This document shows positions 17,913-27,570 of a stretch of DNA of 64,000 bases, in pieces. Positions within the stretch are counted from its first letter, which is position 1. Each line of letters opens with the position of its first letter. This DNA comes from Methanospirillum hungatei (GTDB taxonomy: Archaea > Halobacteriota > Methanomicrobia > Methanomicrobiales > Methanospirillaceae). Under the pieces are notes generated by a model that ran no database searches, was not told where the DNA came from, and worked only from the letters and a program-made list of their open reading frames with translations. The stretch is from contig NZ_CP077107.1 of the NCBI RefSeq assembly GCF_019263745.1, positions 1,674,001-1,738,000 of the forward strand, given 5' to 3'. A program made the position numbers and the translations under genes.

Positions 17913-19250
17913 TTATGCCAGTTTTTGTCTCTGACCATTCGCCATAAGGAAGAAATCCTTGTTCAGAGTGTACCCAAGCTCAGTTGCTAAACCCAGATAT
18001 TCCGATGTGAGATCAATTCCACCATGAGCTGATACTATATACTGCGGATTGAGCATATGAACAAACTCATAATGATCTTCGCAATAAGCATGACCACTCA
18101 CGTGTAATTCATCAAACAACCGGGCTCCCTGAGATTTCAACATGGTAAACATCCGGTACCTCTGAGCACGATTCATATCATTCGGGATCAGCTGGGCACT
18201 GATCATGACTTTATCACCGCGTTCGATTTTATAGGGTGTATCATTCTGGGCAATTCTGGTGAGAATTGATCCAGGTTCGCCCTGATGACCGGTGACTATG
18301 GGAACATACTGCTCTTTTCCTGACTTTATAAGTCGACGCAGAGTTCGTTCTACGACCCGGCGGTTGCCAAAGACACTAGTGGTATCCGGGAATCTGACCA
18401 TTTTCATCTGCTCTGCAGTAACACAGAATCGTTCCATTGATCGGCCAAGAAGCAATGGTTTTCGACCAATTTCATGTGCACATTCGGCGATCGTTTTTAC
18501 ACGGGCTATATGTGATGCAAATGTGCTGACGATGATTGCATTTTTATCATCCTCATAACTTGTCATCACATCACGGACCATGTTTTTCGCTATCTGTTCA
18601 CTTGGACATCGGCCTTTCCGGTTTACATTTGTCGATTCTGTGATCAGACAGAGTACCCCTTCTTTACCGATCTTTTTAAACTTTGCAAAGTCCGGTGGTT
18701 CACCTAAAACCGGGTTTCGGTCTAATTTAAAATCAAGGGCATAGATAATTGCTCCTTTCGGAGTATAGAGAGCAACGGTTGCTGTATCAATTATACTATG
18801 CTGGGTCCGGATAAACTCCATCGACAATGTATTTGAGATATTATACCGCTGTCCATATTTAATTGAAATCAGTTTATTACTGACTCCAAATTTCTTTTCA
18901 CCCTCAATCTGTTGCTTTACTAGCTCTATGGTATAGGGAGTCCCGATGATGGGTGCATTATAGCGATGAACTAACTTAGGCACTGCCCCAATATGATCCA
19001 AATGACCATGTGAGAGGATGACTGCTTTTACCGTCCCTTCGAGCTGGTTCATTACCGTGTCATCCGGAATAACACCCATCTGAATTAAGTCCAGTGAATG
19101 GGAGTTTTCCATTTCAATTTCGGGGTACATCATCAGGGAATCAAGCCTGATACCCATATCAAATATTATTATTTCTTTGCCACAGCGGACGGCGGTCATA
19201 TTTCGCCCAAATTCATTATACCCGCCCACTGCAAGGATCTCAATGTCCAA
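17913..19250 (-). CDS. RNase J family ribonuclease (beta-CASP)
   Basis: A 445-residue metallo-beta-lactamase/beta-CASP RNase. Archaeal RNase J is a 5'-3' exoribonuclease in RNA processing and decay. The metal motif is LSHGHLDHIGAVP (about residues 77-89), preceded by FDMGIRLDS. The beta-CASP part includes STNVNRKGRCPSE, VSTFASHIAR, VTGHQGEPGS and VSGHAYCEDH, with the final His in VSAHGG. Its position between fni and idsA is a widely conserved archaeal arrangement. Its start at 19250 overlaps the end of fni by 11 bases, implying coupled translation. Confidence 0.92.
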   Translation of the reverse strand: MDIEILAVGGYNEFGRNMTAVRCGKEIIIFDMGIRLDSLMMYPEIEMENSHSLDLIQMGVIPDDTVMNQLEGTVKAVILSHGHLDHIGAVPKLVHRYNAPIIGTPYTIELVKQQIEGEKKFGVSNKLISIKYGQRYNISNTLSMEFIRTQHSIIDTATVALYTPKGAIIYALDFKLDRNPVLGEPPDFAKFKKIGKEGVLCLITESTNVNRKGRCPSEQIAKNMVRDVMTSYEDDKNAIIVSTFASHIARVKTIAECAHEIGRKPLLLGRSMERFCVTAEQMKMVRFPDTTSVFGNRRVVERTLRRLIKSGKEQYVPIVTGHQGEPGSILTRIAQNDTPYKIERGDKVMISAQLIPNDMNRAQRYRMFTMLKSQGARLFDELHVSGHAYCEDHYEFVHMLNPQYIVSAHGGIDLTSEYLGLATELGYTLNKDFFLMANGQRQKLA

Positions 19251-20331
19251 TTCTCTCTCCTCCTTGAAGGTTTTCTATCATTTCCCGTGTCTTACCGGTG
19301 AGATACCACCGGGCCTGTGGTAACTCGGATATTCGGGATTTTCCGGTAAGAAACATACTTATCCGGAGTTCCTGATGGATGATCCGGATTGTTTCCCGCA
19401 ATGTATCAGGGCCCTCGAAGGCAGGTTTTAAAAGGGGAAGTGCCATTCCGGTAAGACCGGCACCCATTACCAGTGCCTTTGCCACATCTATTCCGGATCG
19501 AAGCCCTCCGCTCGCAATTACCGGCCCCCCGCACCTGGTAACTTCATATAAACTTACAGCGGTAGGAAGGCCCCATTCTCCAAACCGCTCACCTAATCCT
19601 TTCAGGTACAGATCTTCTCTGCCTGCAACACTTCCTGACCGGTGACTTTCAATGAGAGCCCATGAAGAGCCACCATACCCACCGATATCTATACAGGCTG
19701 CACCTGCTCCATAACATCTTATTCCGGTTTCATACGAAATGCCCGAACCGGTTTCCTTCACAATAACCGGAACCTTCAGTTCTCCGCAGAGTTCACGAAG
19801 TGCGGCCTGACAGCCACCTGCATCATGATCTCCTTCGGGTTGTATTGATTCCTGCAAAAAATTGAGGTGAATTGCAAGAGCATCAGCATCAATCATCTCA
19901 ACTGCCTGTTCAGCCCATTCAATCCCATGATCTCGCAACTGAACGATGCCCAGATTCCCAACAATAAAGGTATTCGGGGCTTTTTCCCTGACAATAGAGA
20001 AGGTATCTGCAAGATCCGGATTTTCAATCGCTGCCCTTTGAGATCCTACGCCAATACCAAGACCAAGTTCACCAGCAATTTCTCCTAAAACTGCATTGAC
20101 TTCCTTTGTCTCCGGATGTCCTCCGGTCATTGCAGAAATAAACAGGGGTGAGCCGAGATCATGCCCTAAAAATCTGGTTTTCAGGGAAAGACTATCCATA
20201 TCGCTGTCGGGGAGTGCTTCATGGACAAGTCTGATTTCTTCAAATCCCGTCGTTCCTGTTTCAATGTTCTCATCAAGACATATACGAAGATGGTCTAACT
20301 TGCGGGAGGAGGTAAATTCTCTTCTGTTCAT
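19240..20331 (-). CDS. fni: Isopentenyl-diphosphate delta-isomerase, type 2 (FMN)
   Basis: A 363-residue TIM-barrel flavoenzyme that interconverts isopentenyl and dimethylallyl diphosphate, using FMN and a reduced nicotinamide cofactor. Family sequences include RKLDHLRICLDE, FISAMTGGHPE, GIGVGSQRAAIENP, HLNFLQESIQPEGD, VIVKETGSGIS, IDIGGYGGSSW and VIASGGLRSGIDVAKAL, which line the flavin and diphosphate site. The ATG at 20331 overlaps the stop of ipk (ATGA). It sits in the lipid-precursor operon between ipk and RNase J. Confidence 0.96.
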   Translation of the reverse strand: MNRREFTSSRKLDHLRICLDENIETGTTGFEEIRLVHEALPDSDMDSLSLKTRFLGHDLGSPLFISAMTGGHPETKEVNAVLGEIAGELGLGIGVGSQRAAIENPDLADTFSIVREKAPNTFIVGNLGIVQLRDHGIEWAEQAVEMIDADALAIHLNFLQESIQPEGDHDAGGCQAALRELCGELKVPVIVKETGSGISYETGIRCYGAGAACIDIGGYGGSSWALIESHRSGSVAGREDLYLKGLGERFGEWGLPTAVSLYEVTRCGGPVIASGGLRSGIDVAKALVMGAGLTGMALPLLKPAFEGPDTLRETIRIIHQELRISMFLTGKSRISELPQARWYLTGKTREMIENLQGGERIGH

Positions 20332-21101
20332 GCAACATCCTCCGGCATGATCCGGGTTCCTCCATGATCAGCCCCGCTTAAAAACTCCTTGAGTCGTGAT
20401 ATATGGAATATATTTGACTCAATGCCCATATCAGCAAGGCGAAGGAGTTCTGTAATTTTTCCTTTCATTCCTCCGGTAACATCTACAGAGCCGGAGCCTC
20501 CAATCCTTATGGTATGCGCCATTGAAGGGCGCAGTTCCCTCACAACTGACCCATCAGCATCAAGCAGACCGGCAACATCAGTTGCGAGACCGATGCGTTT
20601 CATACCCAGCTGTTGTGCCAATACCCTGACCAGTTGATCACCGGAAATAATACATGCTCCCTTCTTTGTATCCATTACTACATCACCATGGAGGACAGGA
20701 ACCAATCCCAGACTCATCATAAGGTTCAGGTGATCCAGGCAATATCCGGTTAGTTCTCCCTCTGAAGCAACCATCCCTTCTAGTGGATGTACACTTATCG
20801 CTTCAATTCCTTCGTTTCGAAGAGTTTTAACGACAAGTTCATTTAATCCTGATACCGCAATATGGGTTTCATATATCCCTTCTCTGTTCTCTGTTGAGAC
20901 GCCATACTGAATTTTATACTGCTGAGCTTGCGGATGTCCGCATGATCCTGCACCATGAATAAGAAGAAGAGAAATATCTGCAAATTCTTTGAGTGATCTG
21001 GCTACCTCTTGCAGGATGTTCTCACGAATAACTCCTACCTCACCACTTTCCTTATCGGTGATGACACTCCCGCCAAGTTTTAGAATAATTCGATCAGGCA
21101 T
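20328..21101 (-). CDS. ipk: Isopentenyl phosphate kinase
   Basis: A 257-residue amino-acid-kinase-fold enzyme that phosphorylates isopentenyl phosphate to the diphosphate, the last step of the archaeal variant of the mevalonate route. The glycine-rich start is IILKLGGSVITDKES. The catalytic region is LLIHGAGSCGHPQAQQY with the His typical of this kinase. VLHGDVVMD and IISGDQLVRVLA are further conserved segments, and VDVTGGMKGKI lies near the C terminus. Its first codon overlaps the 3' end of the mevalonate kinase gene by eight bases. Confidence 0.95.
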   Translation of the reverse strand: MPDRIILKLGGSVITDKESGEVGVIRENILQEVARSLKEFADISLLLIHGAGSCGHPQAQQYKIQYGVSTENREGIYETHIAVSGLNELVVKTLRNEGIEAISVHPLEGMVASEGELTGYCLDHLNLMMSLGLVPVLHGDVVMDTKKGACIISGDQLVRVLAQQLGMKRIGLATDVAGLLDADGSVVRELRPSMAHTIRIGGSGSVDVTGGMKGKITELLRLADMGIESNIFHISRLKEFLSGADHGGTRIMPEDVA

Positions 21102-21963
21102 CCCGCTCCTTTCTCAACCCTTCTGTATCAATACAGGTGATTATTGCCCGGCCATCAAATACCTCAATGGCTCCTGCTATCCTGGCCCGAATATTTTTCG
21201 GAGCAAGAGCTACCATGCAGCCGCCACCACCTGCACCGGTGATTTTTGCCCCAAAAGCACCGGTCGAACGAGCTGCAAGTACTAATCTCGAGAGTTGGGG
21301 GTGGCCGACACCCAATGTCTCAAGGAGATTATGATTCATATCCATCAGTTTTCCAAGATAAACCGGTTCATCGAGATGTTTCATGGCATCCATGACGATT
21401 GCTTCAATAGAATCCAAAACCGGGTTTATGATTGAGGGGTGTTTTTGTTTCAGTTCAGCTACTTTTTCAACCATCCTACTAGTTGAATGTGAAATCTGAC
21501 TGTTGCCTATTACAAGATGATAATTTTGAGGAGCAAGCCGCTTTCGTGTTCCTTCTTTAATGAGAAACATCCCACCATAGGTTGAAACAGTAGTATCTGT
21601 TGCACTGGCCCGGCCTTTTTGCACTTTTTTCTCTATTTTCCAGGCCATTTCAGCTATTTGCTCACGGCTTCTCCCCATATCAAACTCATCATTTATCGCT
21701 GCAAGTGTAGCAACCGTGACTGCAGCTGATGACCCAAGTCCCGATGAACTTGGTAATTGTGAATTGATATATACACTCCCCTTCACACCAAATTCACGAA
21801 AACATTGATCAATATATGGAGATTTCGCCTGATGTGGATGGTTTGTTCTCCTTACGGTAACATATACTCGTGGTCTTATTGCAAGTGCTATCCCGGGTTT
21901 TTGATAGAGAACTGCATGTTCACCGAATAAAAACACCTTACCGGGTGCACTCCAGGTTGCCAC
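21094..21963 (-). CDS. mvk: Mevalonate kinase
   Basis: A 289-residue GHMP kinase that phosphorylates mevalonate with ATP. It begins MATWSAPGKVFLFGEHAVLY, the family signature. The ATP-binding motif 2 is LPSSSGLGSSAAVTVA, and motif 3 is FGAKITGAGGGGCMVAL. The catalytic Asp lies in GRASATDTTVSTYGG. The start at 21963 abuts the MEMO stop, and ipk follows with an overlap. Downstream decarboxylation enzymes of the pathway are not in the window. Confidence 0.96.
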   Translation of the reverse strand: MATWSAPGKVFLFGEHAVLYQKPGIALAIRPRVYVTVRRTNHPHQAKSPYIDQCFREFGVKGSVYINSQLPSSSGLGSSAAVTVATLAAINDEFDMGRSREQIAEMAWKIEKKVQKGRASATDTTVSTYGGMFLIKEGTRKRLAPQNYHLVIGNSQISHSTSRMVEKVAELKQKHPSIINPVLDSIEAIVMDAMKHLDEPVYLGKLMDMNHNLLETLGVGHPQLSRLVLAARSTGAFGAKITGAGGGGCMVALAPKNIRARIAGAIEVFDGRAIITCIDTEGLRKERDA

Positions 21964-22757
21964 TATTGCACCGCCAAAGCCGCATACCCTACGACCTGAT
22001 CATAATCACCACTTGTCTCTCCTGAAGTGGTATATTCGAGCAGGTCGCACCGGTTTTTACCCCGGGTCTTTAACACTTCAATCATGCATCCTATTGGACC
22101 ATATCCACAGGCTGTGATGTTATGCGACTTTATTCTGGAAAAAAACTCAGGAACATCCATACGTACAAGTGCCTCTATTGCATAGTGATCGTCGCGGTAT
22201 GCCTTGTCATGAGAGACATAATGAGAGAAGTCACTTGATGCCACGATTTTTACCGGTTGTTCATATTTTTCCAGAGCTTCGATTATGATTGATGATATCC
22301 GATGCACTTCTGAAAGAGTCTGTTGACCCATCATGAGAGGAAGAATTCTGGATCGCGGAAACCGATATTGTATAAACGGCATCTGTACTTCCAGAGAATT
22401 TTCAGATCCATAACTCATCGCCCGTTCATCTATTGGGAGATGTAGATATGCTCCCAGATCTGTATCAGGTTCAAGGATTCCAAGTGGAGTTTCCCAAGGA
22501 ATCTGAGAGATACAGGAAGGAAAACCCCGATGACTGGGACCTATTACTAGAAATGTCCCATCAAACTGCTCATCGAAAGCAGCAAATGCCTGAGCTGCAG
22601 TCCTGCCGGAGTATACATATCCGGCATGGGGAGATACAATCCCCGCTGCATCACCGGAAAATGCACAGCTCCGGAAAAGTTCAGACAGAAGTTGCCTGAG
22701 ACGTCCGGGTTCACCAGGATAAAACATCCCAGCCACTGTACTAGCCCTGCTCTTCAT
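21963..22757 (-). CDS. MEMO1-like protein (AmmeMemoRadiSam system protein B)
   Basis: A 264-residue member of the MEMO family, related in fold to non-haem iron dioxygenases. Conserved pieces are VAGMFYPGEPGRLRQLL, GIVSPHAGYVYSGRTAAQAF, VIGPSHRGF, SLEVQMPFIQYRF and VASSDFSHYVSHD; the histidines in SPHAGY, GPSH and SHYV are the expected metal ligands. Its biochemical role in archaea is unsettled. It is embedded between the isoprenoid genes and rpsB, an order seen in many euryarchaea. The AMMECR1 and radical SAM partners named in the family are not in this window. Confidence 0.92.
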   Translation of the reverse strand: MKSRASTVAGMFYPGEPGRLRQLLSELFRSCAFSGDAAGIVSPHAGYVYSGRTAAQAFAAFDEQFDGTFLVIGPSHRGFPSCISQIPWETPLGILEPDTDLGAYLHLPIDERAMSYGSENSLEVQMPFIQYRFPRSRILPLMMGQQTLSEVHRISSIIIEALEKYEQPVKIVASSDFSHYVSHDKAYRDDHYAIEALVRMDVPEFFSRIKSHNITACGYGPIGCMIEVLKTRGKNRCDLLEYTTSGETSGDYDQVVGYAALAVQ

Positions 22758-22822
22758 GGACGAGGAATTGAACCCAGGTACGTTTCAGGATATCGGTTCC
22801 AACTGAACGTTTATCAGGAAAT

Positions 22823-23431
22823 TTACATCTCGGTTTCGAAGTCTTCAGGGGTCAGGGAAGTGTTGTATCCTTTATGTCGGAGGAACTCCTTGGTCAGGAG
22901 GAAGTATATCATAGAGAGTGCCTTGCGCCCTTTATTGTTGGTTGGGACTACTACATCCACAAGGCTTGTCATATTGTTTGTATCACAGAGAGCGACTACA
23001 GGAATGCTGACCTGAATTGCTTCCTTGATAACCTGCAGGTCACTGACCGGGTCAGTCACAACAACAACATCCGGCTCTGCATATCGTGGCAGTAATGGAT
23101 TTGTCAGGGTTCCCGGAATATATCTGCCGATGATCGGGGTTGCTCCGATAGAATCTGCAAACTTGCGTGCAGGATACTGACCATACTGACGTGAGGTCAC
23201 TACCAAGATCTTTGCCGGATCATACTGGGAAAGGAATTTTGCGGCAAGTTTTATCCGCTCATCGGTTTCCCTGATGTCCAGAATATATAATCCATCTCCG
23301 CGGACGCGGTAGATGAAGTTCTTCATGTCGCTGCTCTTCTGCTGGGTTCCGATGTGAACACCTGCTGCAAGATACTCTTCAACTGAAACGAGTGGTTCGT
23401 TCAGTTCAATCTCCATTTCATTTCCGTTCAT
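22823..23431 (-). CDS. rpsB: 30S ribosomal protein uS2
   Basis: Small-subunit protein uS2, about 202 residues, assembled late on the body of the 30S subunit. Family sequences include [53 protein letters not shown] and [16 protein letters not shown], with VALCDTNN near the end. I prefer the ATG at 23431 ([10 protein letters not shown]) over the in-frame ATG at 23446. It overlaps the enolase 3' end, as in the conserved archaeal eno-rpsB arrangement. Confidence 0.96.
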   Translation of the reverse strand: MNGNEMEIELNEPLVSVEEYLAAGVHIGTQQKSSDMKNFIYRVRGDGLYILDIRETDERIKLAAKFLSQYDPAKILVVTSRQYGQYPARKFADSIGATPIIGRYIPGTLTNPLLPRYAEPDVVVVTDPVSDLQVIKEAIQVSIPVVALCDTNNMTSLVDVVVPTNNKGRKALSMIYFLLTKEFLRHKGYNTSLTPEDFETEM

Positions 23432-24626
23432 AGATACTCTCCTCAATCCGCATGAGTTCGTTTAATTTGGCTGTCCGCTCCCCGCCGACAACCCCCGTTT
23501 TTATAAATATGCACTGAAATGCACATCCAAGATGAGCGATGGTTGTGTCTTCAGTCTCACCAGACCGGTGACTCATGACCGTTTCCAGCCCATGACGCTG
23601 TGCAAGGTGAATAGCTTCACAGGTGTCAGTCAGTGTGCCGATCTGATTTGGCTTGATAAGCACACAATTCGCACTCCCATGAGATATCCCTTCCTGGATA
23701 CGCTTTGTGTTGGTTACAAAGAGGTCATCTCCACAGATAAGACACCTGTTTCCAGCCTCCCGATTCAGGGCAGCAAAACCGGTATAGTCTTCTTCATGGA
23801 GAGGATCCTCTACATATACCAGATCATACTCGTCAATCAGGTCAGCAATATACGTAACCTGTTCTTCTGGTGATCTGGTTGTCCCGTCCCGATAACGGTA
23901 CATCCCTGACTCAGGATCGTACATCTGACTTGCTGCCACATCTATTCCTGGACTTATTTCAAATCCTGTTTCATCTGAAACAAGAGAGATGGCTTCAGTC
24001 AGTATCCCAAATGCATCAGGATCAGAGATCGGGGGAGCCCAGGCCCCTTCATCCCCTTTTCCTGCATGTATTCCACGTTTTTTCAACAGATCATGCACTG
24101 TTGCATGTACCTGCGCATTGGCGAAGATACCATCACGCACACTTTCGCAGCCGGTTGGCACTACGAGAAATTCCTGAAACTCTGTAGCATGGGAAGCATG
24201 AGCACCGCCCCCAATGACATTGCCAAGGGGCCTTGGTGCATAATCCACAAAAATACCTCCGAGATGTTGCCAAAGCGGAATATTTCGCGAATCAGCTGCT
24301 GCTTTCGCCATAGCGAGTGATAATGAGACCGTAAGGTTTGCTCCGATTTTGGAGAAATTGTCGGTCCCATCTATCTCATGGAGCAGAGCATCTACACCGA
24401 TCTGATCTGATGAATCAATCCCGATCAGATGTGGGAGCACCTGGTTTTCGGCTTCAGATATTGCAAGAGCGGGATCACGAACAGCCGCTTCGTATATGCC
24501 CGTACTTGCACCACCCGGTGCTGCTGCTCTACCAAACCCATGTTCAGTTCTGACCTCAGCTTCAACCGTCTTTCTTCCTCTGGAATCGAGGATGGTTCGC
24601 AGAGTTATTGCGCGCGTGATGGTCAT
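23418..24626 (-). CDS. eno: Enolase
   Basis: A 402-residue phosphopyruvate hydratase of glycolysis and gluconeogenesis. Key motifs are [16 protein letters not shown] at the N terminus, [64 protein letters not shown] with the catalytic Lys, and [12 protein letters not shown]. Mg ligands are the Asp/Glu residues in these segments. It is translationally linked to rpsB downstream and follows rpoK by seven bases, which ties it to the ribosomal/RNA polymerase operon. Confidence 0.97.
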   Translation of the reverse strand: MTITRAITLRTILDSRGRKTVEAEVRTEHGFGRAAAPGGASTGIYEAAVRDPALAISEAENQVLPHLIGIDSSDQIGVDALLHEIDGTDNFSKIGANLTVSLSLAMAKAAADSRNIPLWQHLGGIFVDYAPRPLGNVIGGGAHASHATEFQEFLVVPTGCESVRDGIFANAQVHATVHDLLKKRGIHAGKGDEGAWAPPISDPDAFGILTEAISLVSDETGFEISPGIDVAASQMYDPESGMYRYRDGTTRSPEEQVTYIADLIDEYDLVYVEDPLHEEDYTGFAALNREAGNRCLICGDDLFVTNTKRIQEGISHGSANCVLIKPNQIGTLTDTCEAIHLAQRHGLETVMSHRSGETEDTTIAHLGCAFQCIFIKTGVVGGERTAKLNELMRIEESIYERK

Positions 24627-24633
24627 CCGATAC

Positions 24634-24801
24634 CTATCTCCGTTTCACTGTTATCGGAATAACCTCACGGTCGAATTCCTCCATTGCTATCTCAAGTGGA
24701 TCAATACTTGAACTAGCAATGAGGATCGGGGCACCCATAGATATCTGAAGTGCCCGGGCGCCGACAATCCGCGCCTTCTCATAGCGAGTATAAGTTTGCA
24801 T
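24634..24801 (-). CDS. rpoK: DNA-directed RNA polymerase subunit K (omega/Rpb6)
   Basis: A 55-residue subunit that helps assemble and stabilise archaeal RNA polymerase. The Rpb6 core is [21 protein letters not shown], then [18 protein letters not shown] and the terminal VIPITVKRR. The likely start is the ATG at 24801 (MQTYTRYEK), since the upstream in-frame ATG at 24831 would run into the tRNA-Pro flank. It lies between tRNA-Pro and eno. Confidence 0.94.
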   Translation of the reverse strand: MQTYTRYEKARIVGARALQISMGAPILIASSSIDPLEIAMEEFDREVIPITVKRR

Positions 24802-24834
24802 GCGTAACTCCTCAAAAATCCGTTGGCACAAGAA

Positions 24835-24909
24835 TGGGGTCGCTGAGATTCGAACTCAGGTCAGAGCGTCCCGAACGCCCTAGGATGGTCCAGGCTACCC
24901 TACGACCCC
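24835..24909 (-). tRNA. tRNA-Pro (anticodon CGG)
   Basis: The minus strand folds into a full cloverleaf. The 7-bp acceptor is GGGGTCG with CGACCCC and discriminator A. The anticodon stem GGGCG/CGCTC encloses the loop TTCGGGA, giving anticodon CGG, and the T-arm contains GTTCGAATC. CCA is not encoded. It lies between rpoN and rpoK in the operon, probably cut out of a longer transcript. Confidence 0.95.
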
Positions 24910-25098
24910 TCATTGGTATGGGTTAAGCTCGTCAATAATCTCCTTGTGCGTGAGTAACATACGCCGGCAACAATACCGATCCATTCCGAGATCGTCGAGG
25001 ATCCTTTTTGGATCCTCGCTCGCATCCCGACGGCGTTTATATTCCTCGTATGCTGTGGAGATTACCTTTCCGCAGGTGAAACAGCGAACCGGTATCAT
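24910..25098 (-). CDS. rpoN: DNA-directed RNA polymerase subunit N (Rpb10)
   Basis: A 62-residue zinc-binding RNA polymerase subunit. The zinc ligands are CFTCGK near the N terminus and the adjacent cysteine pair in [15 protein letters not shown]. The order [13 protein letters not shown] is nearly universal in archaea. It lies directly between rpsI and tRNA-Pro. Its stop codon touches the 5' end of the tRNA gene. Confidence 0.97.
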   Translation of the reverse strand: MIPVRCFTCGKVISTAYEEYKRRRDASEDPKRILDDLGMDRYCCRRMLLTHKEIIDELNPYQ

Positions 25099-25138
25099 CT
25101 GGTTGCTCCACTAATGTTATTGTTCATCCTAATAAAGC

Positions 25139-25537
25139 TCACCGGTATGATTTCTGGAATTTCTTCCGTGCCCCACGACCATGTGGCTTTTTGGCTTCTT
25201 TCTGACGTGAGTCATTCACGAGCAGACTGCGATCATACACGTGATATACATCTTTCATACGGGGATCATTATGCCACTTGACAATTCCCCTGGCAAGAGC
25301 AGTACGTGCCGCTTCTGCCTGTCCCATGACGCCCCCTCCGGCTACCTTAATGGAGACATCCACACCCTCCAGCACATCTGGAAGTAGCTGAAGTGGTTCG
25401 GATATCTTCATTCTGGCAAGCTCGGTGGAGAACACATCAAGTGACAGAGAGTTAATGCGAACTACCCCTTTACCAGGCCGGAACGTTGCCCGGGCAACCG
25501 CGGTTTTTCTCTTTCCACTGGTATTGATTATTCTCAT
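25139..25537 (-). CDS. rpsI: 30S ribosomal protein uS9
   Basis: A 132-residue small-subunit protein whose basic C-terminal tail reaches the P-site tRNA. It begins with the RKTAVARATFRPGKGVVRIN segment and contains VAGGGVMGQAEAARTALARG, ending in GRGARKKFQKSYR. It is the middle of the rplM-rpsI-rpoN order that is conserved across archaea, 14 bases downstream of uL13. Confidence 0.97.
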   Translation of the reverse strand: MRIINTSGKRKTAVARATFRPGKGVVRINSLSLDVFSTELARMKISEPLQLLPDVLEGVDVSIKVAGGGVMGQAEAARTALARGIVKWHNDPRMKDVYHVYDRSLLVNDSRQKEAKKPHGRGARKKFQKSYR

Positions 25538-25551
25538 CAGAGGTCACCTGA

Positions 25552-25974
25552 TCAGTATTTTGCTCCAAGGAACGTGCTGATTGCACCGAGTGTCACATGT
25601 GACGGGTTGCCCAGCCGCTTCTTGCTTGCATCCTCAATCGTTTCACTTGGCAGTCCGGATAACTCATCCGGTATACCAACATAAATCTTGATCCGCTTCA
25701 TGGCCTCGATTCCCCGCTCGCGCTTGTAAGGAATCATACCACGAATGGTCCTTTTCAGGATATGATCCGGTCTTCGTGGAAAGAACGGACCGCCTTCCCG
25801 TGAACCGCGTTGGCGTTTCTGTTTATAGTTGCCAAGAACACGTGCACGGCTTCCGGACACAACTGCTTTCTCAGCGTTGATCACTGCGATCTCTTCACCT
25901 GCAAGGGCACGCTTTGCAACATTACTGGCAAGTCTCCCCATAAGCAGGCCATCACCGTCAATTACCGTTACCAT
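25552..25974 (-). CDS. rplM: 50S ribosomal protein uL13
   Basis: A large-subunit protein of about 140 residues. Typical segments are [42 protein letters not shown]-like ([18 protein letters not shown]), [10 protein letters not shown] and [13 protein letters not shown] favour the ATG at 25974 (MVTVIDGDG) over the one two codons earlier. It is followed by uS9 and preceded closely by eL18. Confidence 0.97.
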   Translation of the reverse strand: MVTVIDGDGLLMGRLASNVAKRALAGEEIAVINAEKAVVSGSRARVLGNYKQKRQRGSREGGPFFPRRPDHILKRTIRGMIPYKRERGIEAMKRIKIYVGIPDELSGLPSETIEDASKKRLGNPSHVTLGAISTFLGAKY

Positions 25975-25982
25975 GATCACAC

Positions 25983-26348
25983 CTACCTCAGTATCCTGGT
26001 CCTGCTCCCTTTCGGGTTCTGGGAGAGCAACTGTTCAATACTGATGCACTGCCCTTTTGCTCCGGTGATCTTACTTACTGCGGCATCTGAAAAACTCAGT
26101 GCAGCAACCGTCACACCTGCCTCTACAACTCCACTCCCAAGCACTTTACCCGGCACAATCAGAGTTTCTCCTTCCTGTGCATACCGGTTAATTTTGCTGA
26201 CATTTACTTCCGCGTAGTTTTTCCGCGATTTTTCGAGTCTGGATGCGATATCACCCCAGATCTCTACTTCGTTCTCACGCGACGTCTGCTTCAGGAGTCT
26301 GATGAGTTCGGCAAGGCGCGGATTGGACTTATCATTCCTTCTGGTCAT
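25983..26348 (-). CDS. rpl18e: 50S ribosomal protein eL18
   Basis: A 121-residue archaeal/eukaryotic-type large-subunit protein. Recognisable segments are [60 protein letters not shown] and [14 protein letters not shown]. It lies between rpoD and rplM, the standard archaeal order, with only a few bases on each side. Confidence 0.96.
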   Translation of the reverse strand: MTRRNDKSNPRLAELIRLLKQTSRENEVEIWGDIASRLEKSRKNYAEVNVSKINRYAQEGETLIVPGKVLGSGVVEAGVTVAALSFSDAAVSKITGAKGQCISIEQLLSQNPKGSRTRILR

Positions 26349-26354
26349 GCTCCG

Positions 26355-27173
26355 TTACCCTCTAATTTCACTCAAAGCATCGTGTAATTCATCTGACTGA
26401 TTTTTCAGAAACAGCAGTCCCTGCTTGATAATTCCGACTGTAGGTAATGCTCCGGCACTCTCTACGGTGAAGAGAAATCTCCGATCATCCATTCCAATAT
26501 GAATGGCCGGTTCATCTCCTATCCCGCTGTTCAGACATGCCTGCTCACAGAGCCGGCACAAAGAACAAGACTCAAGAGCACCATCCTTTACCCCGATAGC
26601 AGAACCCTTTACCTGTAGAATTTCCTTCGGACAGACCTCAACACACAGCCCACATCCATCACACCGCTCATCAGGGGTGATAATTGGATAGTTCTTGTAT
26701 CCGCATACCGTCGTAGGGGACCATTTAGCATGTTCCATTCCACGCTCCATGTATGCCTGTGCCTCGATCACAACCTTCTGGTTCTTCTCAAGTTTTACGA
26801 TAGGAATATTGTCTACTGCCGGTCGCACTACTGAATCCTGTGATATCAGGTCACCAGACATCACAACACCCGGACCCTCAACGCTCATGGTAAGAGTAAC
26901 GGTGCATCGTGGACAACCAGCTCCATTACAGGAACACTGGCTGCGTGGAACATAACTATCAGGATCAGTAACCAGAGGGATTAAACCCAGCCGGTGAGCC
27001 AGAATTTCGTCGAAGAGTGCACTGGTATTGTCATAAATTTTGACATCTTCAATTGCAAATGCCATAACTTCACTGACCATGGATCTGCGGAGCGCATTGG
27101 CAAATGCGATAGAGATATCACTGAGCACAAACGACGCAGCGTTCTCTTCAAGACTGCTGAATTCGATCTTCAT
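26355..27173 (-). CDS. rpoD: RNA polymerase subunit D with ferredoxin-like Fe-S domain
   Basis: A 272-residue homologue of bacterial alpha and eukaryotic Rpb3, the assembly platform of archaeal RNA polymerase. The N-terminal dimerisation part includes IAFANALRRSMVSEVMAFAIEDV and ILAHRLGLIPL. A Cys cluster CSCNGAGCPRC follows. An inserted ferredoxin-like domain (about residues 168-212) carries CDGCGLCVEVCP and CSLCRLCEQAC, eight cysteines in the pattern for two [4Fe-4S] clusters, as known from methanogen RpoD. The start at 27173 abuts the uS11 stop. Cluster binding may link polymerase assembly to redox state, which is inference. Confidence 0.96.
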   Translation of the reverse strand: MKIEFSSLEENAASFVLSDISIAFANALRRSMVSEVMAFAIEDVKIYDNTSALFDEILAHRLGLIPLVTDPDSYVPRSQCSCNGAGCPRCTVTLTMSVEGPGVVMSGDLISQDSVVRPAVDNIPIVKLEKNQKVVIEAQAYMERGMEHAKWSPTTVCGYKNYPIITPDERCDGCGLCVEVCPKEILQVKGSAIGVKDGALESCSLCRLCEQACLNSGIGDEPAIHIGMDDRRFLFTVESAGALPTVGIIKQGLLFLKNQSDELHDALSEIRG

Positions 27174-27568
27174 CAGACTCTACGACCCCTTCTCCCGCCT
27201 TTTGGCCTGATTGAGTCGTGTGGTACCGGAGTCACATCCTCGATGAGTCCGATACGCATCCCTGCACGGGCAAGTGCCCGAATTGCAGCCTGAGCCCCCG
27301 GCCCTGGAGAACGCTGTTTTCCGCGTCCTGGAGCACGGACCTTTACATGAAGGCCTACAATTCCTTTTTCTCTTGCTGCCTGTGCCACGTTTCCAGCCAT
27401 CTGCATTGCTGCATACGGAGAACTCTCGTTACGGTCTTGCTTTACGACCATACCTCCAGAGCTTTTCGTAATCGTTTCAGCACCGGTCAGATCCGTTACA
27501 GTGATAATGGTGTTGTTAAATGACGCGTAGATATGAGCAACGCCCCATTTTTCCTTCCCTTCACTCAT
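27173..27568 (-). CDS. rpsK: 30S ribosomal protein uS11
   Basis: A 131-residue platform protein of the small subunit. Segments [40 protein letters not shown] and [20 protein letters not shown] are diagnostic, and the basic C terminus is KGGRRGRRV. It directly precedes rpoD and follows uS4 by two bases. Confidence 0.97.
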   Translation of the reverse strand: MSEGKEKWGVAHIYASFNNTIITVTDLTGAETITKSSGGMVVKQDRNESSPYAAMQMAGNVAQAAREKGIVGLHVKVRAPGRGKQRSPGPGAQAAIRALARAGMRIGLIEDVTPVPHDSIRPKGGRRGRRV

Positions 27569-27570
27569 GA

